A stretch of 56,812 nucleotides of DNA from positions 1 through 56,812 of the forward strand of contig CAMCXW010000011.1 of NCBI GenBank assembly GCA_945883625.1, read 5' to 3'. The DNA comes from Spirosoma fluviale (GTDB lineage Bacteria; Bacteroidota; Bacteroidia; Cytophagales; Spirosomataceae). Position 1 is the stretch's first letter; the number at the start of each line of letters is the position of its first letter. This document shows, piece by piece, positions 44,613 to 53,761 of the stretch. Below the pieces are notes generated by a model, which saw only the letters and a list, made by a program, of their open reading frames with translations, was not told the origin of the DNA and searched no databases. The position numbers and the translations under genes are program-made.

Positions 44613-45683
44613 ATGCCAAAAGCAGCCAACGAATTTTTATATACCTACCTGAACAACGCATCTCCCACCGGGTTTGAATCTTCGGGACAAGAAATATGGT
44701 TAGAATATATCAAGCCTTACATCGATGAAAAAATCATTGATACCTATGGAACTGCCGTTGGTGTAATTAATCCTGGTCAGCCCTACAAGGTAGTTATCGA
44801 AGCACATGCGGATGAAATATCTTGGTTTGTCAATTACATTGATGATAATGGTTACCTGTTTTTACGTCGGAATGGAGGATCAGATGCACTAATTGCACCA
44901 TCTATGCGTGCTAATATCCACACAAAAGACAAAGTGGTAAAAGGCATATTCGGTTGGCCTGCTATCCACGTTCGTGACCTTGCTAAAGACAAAGCCCCTA
45001 CGATAGATGATATATTCATCGACTGCGGTGCATCGAATAAGAAAGAAGTAGAGGAAATGGGTATTCACGTTGGCACCGTAGTTACGTTTGAAGATGGCCT
45101 CACCGAATTGAACGGAAAATATTTAGTTGGCCGTGCCCTTGACAACCGCATTGGTGGATACATGATTGCACAAGTAGCCAAAAAACTAAAAGAAAATAAA
45201 GTAAAACTACCCTTTACATTATACGTTGTTAATTCCGTACAAGAGGAAATTGGCCTACGCGGAGCAGAAATGATTGTTCGCCGCTTGAAACCGGATTTGG
45301 CATTTATTACAGATGTGACACATGACACGCAATCACCCATGTACAACAAGAAAATCCAAGGTGATATGTCGTGCGGAAAAGGGCCAGTTATTTGCTATGG
45401 ACCAGCGGTTCAAAATAATGTGCGTGATTTTATCATTGATGTAGCGAAAGAAAACAACATTGACTTCCAACGTCAAGCCGTTTCACGCTCCACTGGAACG
45501 GATACCGATGCGTTTGCCTATGCAACAGAAGGTGTTGCTTCTGCCTTGATTTCATTGCCCTTAAAATACATGCATACAACCGTTGAAACAATTGCCAAAA
45601 GCGATATGGAGGCGGTAATTGAATTGATCTATCAATCTTTACTGAAGGTAAAGGGGAATGAGGATTGGAGGTATTTTAATTAG
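44613..45683 (+). CDS. M42 family metallopeptidase
   Basis: A 356-residue dizinc aminopeptidase of family M42 (glutamyl aminopeptidase/endoglucanase-like). Metal ligands and catalytic residues appear in EAHADEI (His, Asp), RALDNRIGG (bridging Asp), VQEEIGLRGA (catalytic Glu pair), ITDVTHD and KYMHTTVETI (His). M42 enzymes form large tetrahedral cytoplasmic assemblies that degrade peptides. It is monocistronic and followed by the repeat cassette at 45683-45845. Confidence 0.93.
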   Translation: MPKAANEFLYTYLNNASPTGFESSGQEIWLEYIKPYIDEKIIDTYGTAVGVINPGQPYKVVIEAHADEISWFVNYIDDNGYLFLRRNGGSDALIAPSMRANIHTKDKVVKGIFGWPAIHVRDLAKDKAPTIDDIFIDCGASNKKEVEEMGIHVGTVVTFEDGLTELNGKYLVGRALDNRIGGYMIAQVAKKLKENKVKLPFTLYVVNSVQEEIGLRGAEMIVRRLKPDLAFITDVTHDTQSPMYNKKIQGDMSCGKGPVICYGPAVQNNVRDFIIDVAKENNIDFQRQAVSRSTGTDTDAFAYATEGVASALISLPLKYMHTTVETIAKSDMEAVIELIYQSLLKVKGNEDWRYFN

Positions 45684-45805
45684 ACGTTAGACCGTTAGAC
45701 GCTGGACGTTAGACATAAGACGTTAGTCACTAGTCGCTAGTTATTGATGTAGATATCATTACTGGACTAGCGACTAATGACTAGCGACTAATGACTAGCG
45801 ACTAG
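45683..45805. repeat. Intergenic direct and inverted repeat cassette
   Basis: Two repeat families lie between the M42 and S9 peptidase genes. First, four copies of GACGTTAG or CGTTAGAC (45683-45726). Second, three tandem 14-base units GACTAGCGACTAAT (45765-45778, 45779-45792, 45793-45805, the last shortened). The inverted match TCACTAGTCGCTAGT (45727-45741) pairs with 45766-45780 (one mismatch), making a hairpin with a 24-base loop. No ORF lies inside. Confidence 0.85.
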
Positions 45806-45845
45806 ATATTTATAAAAATGCAGCCGCATTTTTATAAATATCTAG
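45802..45845. terminator. Bidirectional hairpin between M42 and S9 peptidase genes
   Basis: A perfect 20-bp inverted repeat (45802-45821 and 45826-45845) with a 4-base AGCC loop. Its left arm begins inside the last repeat unit and its right arm contains the S9 peptidase stop codon (45832-45834) and last codons. It probably ends transcription from both sides. Confidence 0.8.
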
Positions 45846-47940
45846 CAAAAAACTCCCACGTCCGTAACATCTGATCGATCCGTTGGCGATTATTACCCGC
45901 ACGCGTAATTTCATGCGAAGCTCCTGGATGACGTACATATTCAACCTCGCGGCCCAATTGCTTCAAACTCTTATATAACATCTCACTTTGAATCACACCT
46001 GTACGTAAGTCATTTTCACCATGGAAAATAATCAGCGGTGTTTTGATATTAGCCACATAGGTCAACGGTGATTCGCGGTCTAATATAGCACGTGTTGCTT
46101 TTTCCCACGGATACCCGCCAAAATAATTGGGCACCAAACGCCACGCATTGCCCTCTCCAAAAAACGTTGACAATTCATATACGCCACGCTGTGAAGCAGC
46201 AACTTTAAATCGATTGGTATGACCAACAATCCAAGTCACAAGATAACCTGCATATGAACCTCCTGTTACTGCTAAACGCGTCGTATCTGCCCAACCTTCT
46301 TTAATGGCTAAATCAGTAGCTTTCATCACATCTGCCATCGGTCCCGCTCCCCAATCTTTCACATTACTAGCCATAAATGACGTTCCATACCCACCACTAC
46401 CACGCGGATTGCAATAGACAATCCCCATTCCCTGAGCCGCATAATATTGAAATTCATGCCACATACTTGACTCACCCGTACCCCACATCGCTGTAGGTCC
46501 TCCATGAATTTCAGTAACTAGTGGATATTTCTTACCTGCCACATAGCCAATTGGCTTCATTACCCAATAATCAACAACTTGACCTTTGGCATTCGTAAAC
46601 ACATGTTTTTCTGCCTTCGATAAAGTCTTAGATGCTAACCAACCAGAATTCAGGCTCGTAAATTGCGTTTCCTTACCCTGCGAAAGAAGATATAATTCAG
46701 ACGGATTCGTGATCCCTGTTTTAGTATAAACAAAATCACTGCCATTAAAATCAAATCCCAATACGCCATCTTCCATGGAAGTCAACGTTTCAAATTGTTG
46801 GGTAGCCACCGTGTATGAAATGATAGGCACGGCACCATGATCTTGTGGTGTTAGAAATAATTTAGCGTCATCCGAAGACCATTTTACTTGCGTAATCACC
46901 CGATCTAAATTCACCGTCTGAATAATACCCGAATTAAAATTCAATATTTTTAAAACGGAATTAGCAACACCACTAACCTTAGATTCAAAAAAAGCCAATT
47001 GGTCGCCTTGAGTACTTAGACTAAGATTTGAATACCGATAACCAGACTTAATTAAAACTGATTTATACATTTTAGAACGCATATCAAACGAAACAATTTG
47101 ACTTTCTAATGCCTTATCTGGATGCGTCAAACTATCCGCAGGCAAAATAACCAGTAATTCATTCGCATTCATTTGCTCCCAATCTGACCAACGATGAAAT
47201 GGATTATTTACTTGAATAGGCTTCGAACCTGGGGTAGTCGGCTGCATAAACAGTGCCGATAACATCATTTCACCTGAAGTAGTCGTCTCCTCTTGAAATT
47301 GAAGACGATTAATAACTTTGGCCTTTTTGTCTTTTTCGTTTTGAGCTAAATAGGCACGAATCTCATCTAAATTGCCATTGGGATTCGCTTTTGACTGAGG
47401 TACGTAGTTGGCCGTTTCAATCCCAGGCTTTTCAAGCGCCCACGAAGGTCTACTTTTCGCTTTATTCCATGTCGTATCTGAATAAAAATCCTTCAATGAA
47501 ATCGAAGATTGAAAAAACAATGCATCACCAGATTTGGACCATACTGGATTTTGAACACCTGATACAACGGAAGTTGCCGCCATAGGTTCGCCGCCAGAAA
47601 GCGACAAAATATACGCTTGAGACTTTGAACCTAGGTCACGCGAAAAAAGAATATGATGCCCATCTGGACTCCAAGTAGGATTTGAAATGCTGAATTTTCC
47701 GGCAGTTAACGGGCGAATAACCTTGGAAGTAATATCTGCCACATGCAAATGTGTTTGGTAAACAAAATCCCCTTTTTTCTCCGCATCATCCTCTATCGAC
47801 GTAACAGCAAACAAAAAGGACTTTCCATCAGAAGAAAACAACGGCTTCCCTGCTGTTTTAATTTTTAGTAAATCGGTAACCTGAATGGTTTGTTGGCCAA
47901 AAACACTACATGAAACAAGCAAAAAGAATATAAACCGCAT
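45832..47940 (-). CDS. S9 family prolyl-oligopeptidase-like peptidase
   Basis: A 702-residue secreted serine peptidase with signal peptide (MRFIFFLLVSCSVFGQ), an N-terminal beta-propeller (WD40/PD40-like repeats such as NPTWSPDGHHILFSRD) and a C-terminal alpha/beta-hydrolase domain. The triad is Ser562 (GGSYAG), Asp644 (GENDLRTG) and His676 (PGASHE). It resembles acylaminoacyl-peptidase/dipeptidyl peptidase types. The ATG at 47940 is chosen; a TTG at 47946 is part of the preceding terminator's T-run. No separate promoter is seen after that terminator. Confidence 0.92.
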   Translation of the reverse strand: MRFIFFLLVSCSVFGQQTIQVTDLLKIKTAGKPLFSSDGKSFLFAVTSIEDDAEKKGDFVYQTHLHVADITSKVIRPLTAGKFSISNPTWSPDGHHILFSRDLGSKSQAYILSLSGGEPMAATSVVSGVQNPVWSKSGDALFFQSSISLKDFYSDTTWNKAKSRPSWALEKPGIETANYVPQSKANPNGNLDEIRAYLAQNEKDKKAKVINRLQFQEETTTSGEMMLSALFMQPTTPGSKPIQVNNPFHRWSDWEQMNANELLVILPADSLTHPDKALESQIVSFDMRSKMYKSVLIKSGYRYSNLSLSTQGDQLAFFESKVSGVANSVLKILNFNSGIIQTVNLDRVITQVKWSSDDAKLFLTPQDHGAVPIISYTVATQQFETLTSMEDGVLGFDFNGSDFVYTKTGITNPSELYLLSQGKETQFTSLNSGWLASKTLSKAEKHVFTNAKGQVVDYWVMKPIGYVAGKKYPLVTEIHGGPTAMWGTGESSMWHEFQYYAAQGMGIVYCNPRGSGGYGTSFMASNVKDWGAGPMADVMKATDLAIKEGWADTTRLAVTGGSYAGYLVTWIVGHTNRFKVAASQRGVYELSTFFGEGNAWRLVPNYFGGYPWEKATRAILDRESPLTYVANIKTPLIIFHGENDLRTGVIQSEMLYKSLKQLGREVEYVRHPGASHEITRAGNNRQRIDQMLRTWEFFARYL

Positions 47941-47944
47941 AGAC

Positions 47945-47980
47945 AAAAAAATAAGGCCTGCGAAATATGTCGCAGGCCTT
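47945..47980 (-). terminator. Rho-independent terminator of the leu operon
   Basis: AAGGCCTGCGA (47953-47963) pairs perfectly with TCGCAGGCCTT (47970-47980), six-base loop, followed on the minus strand by A then a seven-T run. It separates leuB from the S9 peptidase gene. Confidence 0.92.
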
Positions 47981-48004
47981 AAAATTAGAAATAAAATTTA
48001 AAGA

Positions 48005-49078
48005 TTAAATCAACTTTAGAATTTCTTCTCCGATCGCATCCGTTCCAAGAATCATTGATTTATCAGTTGACGCATCAGCGATATCTCCTGTACGGAAACC
48101 TTTCTTCAATACTTGATCTACTGCATTAATCACGACATCAGATTCAGCCTTCAAACCAAAGGAAATGTCTAAAAGAAGGGCAACCGACAATACAGATGCC
48201 ATTGGATTCGCTAAACCCATTCCAGTAATATCGTGCGCAGAACCGTGAATAGGCTCATAAACACCCGTTCCATCACCGATAGATGCAGAGGCCAGCATAC
48301 CCATAGATCCTGCAATTTGAGATGCTTCATCCGTTAAAATATCTCCGAATAAATTAGCCGTAACAACTACGTCAAAACGCTTTGGATCTTTGATTAACAA
48401 CATCGCGGTGGCATCAACAAATTGATATTCAACGGTAACATCCGGATATTCTAAGGCTAGTTTTTGAATCTCTTCTCGCCATAAACGGGATGACTCCAAT
48501 ACGTTTGCTTTGTCAACTGAAACCAAATGTTTCTTACGTGTCCGAGCAGCTTCAAATGCTTTACGACCAATACGTTCTACCTCATACCGACTGTATTCAG
48601 CAACATCATAGGCTGTGTCTCCATTGTTTTTACGCCCTTTTTCACCAAAATAAATATCACCCGTTAACTCACGGAAAAACAAAATATCAGCTCCTTTTAA
48701 GATCTCAGGCTTAATGCTTGATGCAGACAATAGCTCATCAAACAATTTAATCGGACGTAGATTCGCGTACAAACCTAATTCCTTGCGCATCTTTAACAAT
48801 CCTTGCTCAGGACGAACCTTAGCTGATGGATCATTATCGTATTTTGGATGCCCAACTGCTCCAAAAAGCACAGCATCGGAGGCTTTCATTTTTGCTAATG
48901 TTTCAGCTGGTAGCGCTTCGCCCGTTGCTTCGATCGCCACATGACCAATCAAGGCATCATCATATGTAAAATCATGACCAAATTTGGCCGCAATTTTTTG
49001 CAATACTTTTTTACCAACCTCAGTTACTTCTTGTCCAATTCCATCACCTGGAACGATTAGGATATGTTTTTTAGCCAT
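48005..49078 (-). CDS. leuB: 3-isopropylmalate dehydrogenase
   Basis: LeuB oxidatively decarboxylates 3-isopropylmalate for leucine; in the citramalate route the same enzyme acts on 3-methylmalate for isoleucine. The 357-residue protein has the isocitrate dehydrogenase-like fold: GDGIGQEVT at the N-terminus, the FGAVGHPKYD segment, the substrate arginines around LRPIKLFDE, and the NAD-binding GDILTDEASQIAGSMGMLASAS. Last gene of leuC-leuD-cimA-leuB; starts 12 bases after the cimA stop. Confidence 0.96.
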   Translation of the reverse strand: MAKKHILIVPGDGIGQEVTEVGKKVLQKIAAKFGHDFTYDDALIGHVAIEATGEALPAETLAKMKASDAVLFGAVGHPKYDNDPSAKVRPEQGLLKMRKELGLYANLRPIKLFDELLSASSIKPEILKGADILFFRELTGDIYFGEKGRKNNGDTAYDVAEYSRYEVERIGRKAFEAARTRKKHLVSVDKANVLESSRLWREEIQKLALEYPDVTVEYQFVDATAMLLIKDPKRFDVVVTANLFGDILTDEASQIAGSMGMLASASIGDGTGVYEPIHGSAHDITGMGLANPMASVLSVALLLDISFGLKAESDVVINAVDQVLKKGFRTGDIADASTDKSMILGTDAIGEEILKLI

Positions 49079-49090
49079 TTTCTATATGTA

Positions 49091-50602
49091 TTAAATCAAA
49101 TTCAACATTTTTTGAGTTGCCTTTATCGCCGAAACCGTTTGATCACTATCAAGTCCACGTGTAATCAATTCACGCTCTCCATATGACCACGTAATAATCG
49201 TTTCACACAAGGCATCCGATTCTCCTCCAGGAGGAATACGAACGGCATAATCCGTTAATTGAGCTAATTTCTGACCTTTCTTTTCAAAAATTATAGCCAA
49301 AGCATGCATAAATGCGTCATATTGACCATCCCCTTGTGCATGCTCTTCAAATATTTCACCATCAACTGAAATCTTCAAAGTCACCGAAGGACGTAAATCT
49401 TTTGAATGTGTCAACACATAATTCAGTACCTGAACACGTTCTTCAATTGTATTGGAATCCAATACATCCGAAATAATATACGGTAAATCATCTTGGGTAA
49501 CAACCTCTTTACGGTCACCCAATTCAATGATACGCTGCGTAACTTTCTTTAAATCTTGGTCAGAAAGCTGAATACCTAATGCCGACAAGTTATTCTCAAT
49601 ATTCGCCTTACCAGATGTTTTACCCAACGCATATTTTCGCGCACGACCAAAACGTTCCGGCATCAATTCATTAAAATATAGATTGTTCTTCTTGTCACCA
49701 TCCGCGTGAATTCCAGCGGTTTGCGTAAACACATTTTCCCCCACAACTGGTTTATTGACAGGAATACGAAAACCCGAGAAAGATTCCACCAACTTACTTA
49801 CGGTATACAAAGATTTCTCACAAACCGACGTTTTGATATCTTTTTGATAATCATTCAAAACAGCTATGACAGAAGCTAAAGGTGCATTTCCAGCACGTTC
49901 GCCCATTCCATTGACTGTTAAATGAAGACCATGAACACCATTTCGCACAGCTTCTAAGGCATTCGCTGTCCCTAAATCATAATCATTATGAGCATGAAAA
50001 TCAAAATGGGTAGTTGGATAACGATCAACCAACTCTTTCACATAAGCTGCTGTTTCCCAATGTGTTAACACACCTAACGTATCAGGTAGTAAGACACGCT
50101 TTATGGGCAATTGAGTCAAAAAGTCTAAGTATTGTAATACGTAATCCTTCGAATTACGCATGCCGTTACTCCAATCCTCTAAGTAAACATTAACAGAAAG
50201 ATCATTTGAAATTGCCAACCGAATAGTTTCTTCGATTTCAGCAAAATGCTGTTCCGGCGTTTTTTTCAATTGGTGTTGTAAATGATTCAATGACCCCTTA
50301 GTCAATAAATTCATCACCTTCGCTCCCGCATCTACCATCCACTGGACTGAAGTACCACCATCCACAAATGTCAGAACTTCGACACGATCTAGATAACCAA
50401 CTGAATTGGCCCAGGATGTGATTTTTTTTACCGCTTGAAATTCACCTTCAGAGACACGCGCTGACGCAATCTCAATGCGATCGACCTTTAATTCAGTCAA
50501 TAACAATTGGGCAATTGTTAACTTCTCGGTAGCTGAAAAAGATACACCACTTGTCTGCTCCCCATCCCGAAGGGTGGTATCCATGATTTCAATATGACGC
50601 AT
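49091..50602 (-). CDS. cimA: (R)-citramalate synthase-like / isopropylmalate synthase family enzyme
   Basis: A 503-residue acyltransferase of the HMG-CoA lyase-like family. It has the LRDGEQ motif (Arg12, Asp13), metal ligands in FHAHND (His203, His205), the HADGDKK loop near 299 and a C-terminal LeuA allosteric domain (about 385-503). It resembles, from memory, the Leptospira citramalate synthase throughout, including GAKVMNLLTKGSL and VNVYLEDWSNG. The pyruvate-pocket residues described there (Leu81, Leu104, Tyr144) correspond to Leu77, Leu100 and Tyr140. It would condense acetyl-CoA with pyruvate. Pipelines may call it 2-isopropylmalate synthase. ATG 50602 is chosen over the upstream TTG. 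Confidence 0.82.
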   Translation of the reverse strand: MRHIEIMDTTLRDGEQTSGVSFSATEKLTIAQLLLTELKVDRIEIASARVSEGEFQAVKKITSWANSVGYLDRVEVLTFVDGGTSVQWMVDAGAKVMNLLTKGSLNHLQHQLKKTPEQHFAEIEETIRLAISNDLSVNVYLEDWSNGMRNSKDYVLQYLDFLTQLPIKRVLLPDTLGVLTHWETAAYVKELVDRYPTTHFDFHAHNDYDLGTANALEAVRNGVHGLHLTVNGMGERAGNAPLASVIAVLNDYQKDIKTSVCEKSLYTVSKLVESFSGFRIPVNKPVVGENVFTQTAGIHADGDKKNNLYFNELMPERFGRARKYALGKTSGKANIENNLSALGIQLSDQDLKKVTQRIIELGDRKEVVTQDDLPYIISDVLDSNTIEERVQVLNYVLTHSKDLRPSVTLKISVDGEIFEEHAQGDGQYDAFMHALAIIFEKKGQKLAQLTDYAVRIPPGGESDALCETIITWSYGERELITRGLDSDQTVSAIKATQKMLNLI

Positions 50603-50606
50603 CTGA

Positions 50607-51197
50607 TTAGCGATTAGTTGCAAAAGCTGCGATCTCTGATTTCATCGCTTGTAGGTAATCAATGTCATCGAAACCATTTAATAAATTATGTTTCTTATAG
50701 CCATTAATCTCAAAAGATTCCGAAGCACCTGTTGACGCAATCGTAATTGTTTGCGCTGGTAAATCCACCACTAATTCAGAGTTAGCATCTTTTTCAATGG
50801 CTTCAAAAATTTGATGCAAAAATTCAGGTGAAACTTGAACTGGCAAAATACCTACGTTGATCGAATTACCTCTAAAAATATCTGCAAAGAAAGACGATAC
50901 AACACAACGAAAACCGTAGTCATAAATCGCCCAAGCTGCATGCTCACGTGAAGATCCTGAACCGAAGTTCTTCCCTCCCACCAAAATCTTTCCTGAATAG
51001 GTTGGGTTATTCAAAACGAAATCCGCCTTAGGCTGATCGTTTTTATCGTAACGCCAATCTCTAAATAAATTATCACCGAAACCTGTACGCTCCGTTGCTT
51101 TCAAGAAACGCGCTGGGATGATTTGGTCGGTATCCACATTCTCAATAGGCATGGGAACCGCCGTACTTGTCAAAACACTAAAACTATCGTAAGCCAT
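50607..51197 (-). CDS. leuD: 3-isopropylmalate dehydratase small subunit
   Basis: LeuD forms the swivel domain of isopropylmalate (and citramalate/2-methylmalate) isomerase with LeuC. The 196-residue length and motifs [13 protein letters not shown] and [15 protein letters not shown] are standard. It is 18 bases after the leuC stop and four bases before the cimA start. leuC-leuD-cimA-leuB can serve both leucine and isoleucine routes. Confidence 0.96.
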   Translation of the reverse strand: MAYDSFSVLTSTAVPMPIENVDTDQIIPARFLKATERTGFGDNLFRDWRYDKNDQPKADFVLNNPTYSGKILVGGKNFGSGSSREHAAWAIYDYGFRCVVSSFFADIFRGNSINVGILPVQVSPEFLHQIFEAIEKDANSELVVDLPAQTITIASTGASESFEINGYKKHNLLNGFDDIDYLQAMKSEIAAFATNR

Positions 51198-51215
51198 ATT
51201 GCTCTCTTTTTATTC

Positions 51216-52619
51216 TTATAAAAATTGTCTTGGATCTGTCACAACTCCGGTCACTGCCGCCGCAGCAGCTACTAATGGACTTGCCAATAACGTACGAGAT
51301 CCAGGGCCTTGTCGGCCTTCAAAATTACGATTCGATGTACTGACCGCATATTTTCCAGCTGGAATCTTATCATCATTCATGGCTAAACATGCCGAACAAC
51401 CCGGTTGGCGCAACACAAATCCCGCTTCCATCAATATATCCAAAATACCTTCTTCCTTAATTTGTGCTTCCACAATATGTGAACCTGGAACTACCCAAGC
51501 CGTCACATGATCCGCTTTTTTGCGTCCCTTAACAATCGATGCAAACGCTCTAAAGTCTTCAATCCGACCATTGGTACACGAACCAATAAACACGTAATCA
51601 ACTTGCTTGCCGATCATCGAATCATCCTCCGAGAATCCCATGTAATCTAATGACTTCGCATATGTGGCTACTCCACCTTCTACATCTGTAGCTTTTGGAA
51701 TATGCTTCGAGATACCCATACCCATTCCCGGATTAGTTCCGTAGGTAATCATCGGCTCAATATCAGCAGCATTAAAATTAATTTCTTCGTCAAAAGTTGC
51801 TCCTTGGTCAGTCTTTAATGTTTTCCAATAAGCTAATTGCGTATCCCAATCTGAACCCTTAGGAGCTAACTCACGTCCTTCGATATAATCGAATGTCGTC
51901 TGATCTGGTGCAATCATTCCACCACGGGCCCCCATCTCAATACTTAAATTACAAACCGTCATTCGACCTTCCATCGACATATTTTCAAACACATCGCCCG
52001 CGTATTCAACGAAATAACCTGTCGCACCGGAGGTTGTCAACTTTGAAATAATATATAAAGCGACGTCTTTGGGCGTAACACCTTTTCCTAAAACACCATT
52101 TACGTTGATGCGCATCTTTTTAGGCTTAGGTTGCATAATACATTGAGAAGATAAAACCATCTCAACTTCTGATGTACCTATGCCAAATGCAATCGCACCA
52201 AACGCGCCATGAGTTGACGTATGTGAATCACCACAAACAATCGTAAATCCAGGCAAAGTAATCCCATTTTCAGGTCCTACTACGTGCACAATACCATTTT
52301 TAGGATCACCTAAACCCCAATGTGTAATTCCATGCTTAGCAGAATTAGTGGCTAATTGCTTTAATTGATTCGCCGATAACGCATCCTCAACAGGAAGGTG
52401 TTGGTTAATTGTAGGCGTATTATGATCAGCCGTTGCAAACGTACGCTCAGGATACATAACACCTATACCACGTGTTTTTAAACCTAAAAAAGCAACCGGA
52501 CTGGTTACCTCATGAATAAAATGACGATCAATAAAGAAAACATCCGGACCATCTTCAATCTTCCGAATCACATGGGAATCCCAAACTTTATCAAACAAGG
52601 TTTTTGGAGAATTACTCAT
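51216..52619 (-). CDS. leuC: 3-isopropylmalate dehydratase large subunit
   Basis: LeuC carries the [4Fe-4S] cluster of isopropylmalate isomerase. The 467-residue protein has the aconitase-family signatures [12 protein letters not shown], the cluster Cys in [13 protein letters not shown] and the two later cysteines in GCSACLAM, and the [13 protein letters not shown]-terminus. First gene of the leu operon, with a -7 element about 73 bases upstream and a perfect inverted repeat further up. Confidence 0.97.
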   Translation of the reverse strand: MSNSPKTLFDKVWDSHVIRKIEDGPDVFFIDRHFIHEVTSPVAFLGLKTRGIGVMYPERTFATADHNTPTINQHLPVEDALSANQLKQLATNSAKHGITHWGLGDPKNGIVHVVGPENGITLPGFTIVCGDSHTSTHGAFGAIAFGIGTSEVEMVLSSQCIMQPKPKKMRINVNGVLGKGVTPKDVALYIISKLTTSGATGYFVEYAGDVFENMSMEGRMTVCNLSIEMGARGGMIAPDQTTFDYIEGRELAPKGSDWDTQLAYWKTLKTDQGATFDEEINFNAADIEPMITYGTNPGMGMGISKHIPKATDVEGGVATYAKSLDYMGFSEDDSMIGKQVDYVFIGSCTNGRIEDFRAFASIVKGRKKADHVTAWVVPGSHIVEAQIKEEGILDILMEAGFVLRQPGCSACLAMNDDKIPAGKYAVSTSNRNFEGRQGPGSRTLLASPLVAAAAAVTGVVTDPRQFL

Positions 52620-52691
52620 TTCTATAATTTAAATATGTAAGCGCTCTAACTAAAATTAAGCTACAAAAATGCTATTATTTTACCGAAAATA

Positions 52692-52699
52692 CAAAGATA
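52692..52699 (-). promoter_or_regulatory. -7 element of the leuCD-cimA-leuB operon
   Basis: TATCTTTG on the minus strand matches TAnnTTTG exactly, about 73 bases before the leuC start. The nearest TTTG upstream lies at 25 bases, longer than usual, within the inverted repeat at 52720-52742. The leader contains no obvious leucine-rich attenuator peptide. Confidence 0.5.
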
Positions 52700-52719
52700 T
52701 AGGACTGCCAAATTAGAAT

Positions 52720-52742
52720 TTTACCAAATAAAATTTGGTAAA
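52720..52742. promoter_or_regulatory. Inverted repeat upstream of leuC, candidate operator
   Basis: TTTACCAAAT and ATTTGGTAAA form perfect ten-base arms separated by three bases. It lies 21 bases upstream of the leuC -7 element and 9 bases beyond the 3' end of the regulator gene. It could be an operator of the leu operon or an AT-rich hairpin ending the regulator transcript; it lacks a T-run. Confidence 0.5.
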
Positions 52743-52751
52743 TACCACGTC

Positions 52752-53759
52752 TTACAAGGATGCGCGGCGAATGAAAGAGAATGGATTTGTAATCTTTGTA
52801 CGCGAATTGGTAATCACTAGCTCAGCTGCCGTTTCGCCCATTTTTACGAAATCAGTAGATATCGTTGAAATTCCCTCAAATAAGAGTCGCTTGATCGGAG
52901 TTTCATTATAAGAAATCAACCCTACTTCCTTACCAAGCGTTAGGTTTTTTTCTTTGATTTTATCCAATATATCTATTAAATCATCTTCCATAACCATTAT
53001 GTAAACGCTACCCGCTTCAGGCTCAGCATGTTCCACGACAGCAAACTCAAATGCAAAGTCACGGCAAAAGTGCTCAAAACCACGTAAGATTTCAATGGAA
53101 TAATAACTAGATAGCGGAAACACAAGTTGCACTTTTTGGTATTTCATTAGTGCATCTTTCGCTTCCACCAACGTTTTATATATATCATTTTCAAAATCCT
53201 CATAAATGGCACCATAGGAGCCTTGAATACCCGGAATTAATTTATCCACCAAAATGAGCTTATCCTTCGGCAACGAATTAATGAAATCAACCGCGATGGA
53301 GTCACCCTCAATGAAATGAGGAATAATAACTATATGAGAATAGTCCAATTCACGCTTCGATACAATTCGCTTAAATAAGTTAAAATCATTATTGTAAATG
53401 TAAAAGTCAATACCTACCCCAGGCCCCATAGCGGCCACAAAGGAATCATAAATAATTTTTTTGTGAACAGATAACTTATTGAATAACAAAAAGATGCGAA
53501 AATTAGGGGGGACGCCGCCGACGCTCACGAAAAAGCCCTTGCCTCGAACCGATTCTACGATACCCAACGACTTCAAATAATTATATCCCTTCTCCACCGT
53601 AATCCGCGAAATATAATGCTCAAAGCTTAATTCATTAATCGAAGGTAGAACATCACCTTGTTTAATCTGACCAGATTGGATTCCTTTGATAATGGAATTT
53701 GCCAACTGCCGATATTTGGGCGTTGAGGAAAATACATCAATATTAATCAGTTTTAACAT
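52752..53759 (-). CDS. GntR-type transcription regulator with LacI-like sensor domain
   Basis: A 335-residue fusion: an N-terminal GntR winged helix (about 10-75, QLANSIIKGIQSGQIKQGDVLPSINELS) and a C-terminal periplasmic-binding-protein-like sugar sensor (about 85-335) with the LacI-type pattern IVIIPHF, then KLILVDKLIPG and GLISYNETPIKRLL. This arrangement is known from AraR/FucR-type sugar regulators. It is two bases after the rhaT stop and likely controls the rhaT operon and possibly the divergent PQQ dehydrogenase. ATG 53759 is used; a TTG two codons earlier is unlikely. Confidence 0.88.
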   Translation of the reverse strand: MLKLINIDVFSSTPKYRQLANSIIKGIQSGQIKQGDVLPSINELSFEHYISRITVEKGYNYLKSLGIVESVRGKGFFVSVGGVPPNFRIFLLFNKLSVHKKIIYDSFVAAMGPGVGIDFYIYNNDFNLFKRIVSKRELDYSHIVIIPHFIEGDSIAVDFINSLPKDKLILVDKLIPGIQGSYGAIYEDFENDIYKTLVEAKDALMKYQKVQLVFPLSSYYSIEILRGFEHFCRDFAFEFAVVEHAEPEAGSVYIMVMEDDLIDILDKIKEKNLTLGKEVGLISYNETPIKRLLFEGISTISTDFVKMGETAAELVITNSRTKITNPFSFIRRASL

Positions 53760-53761
53760 AC

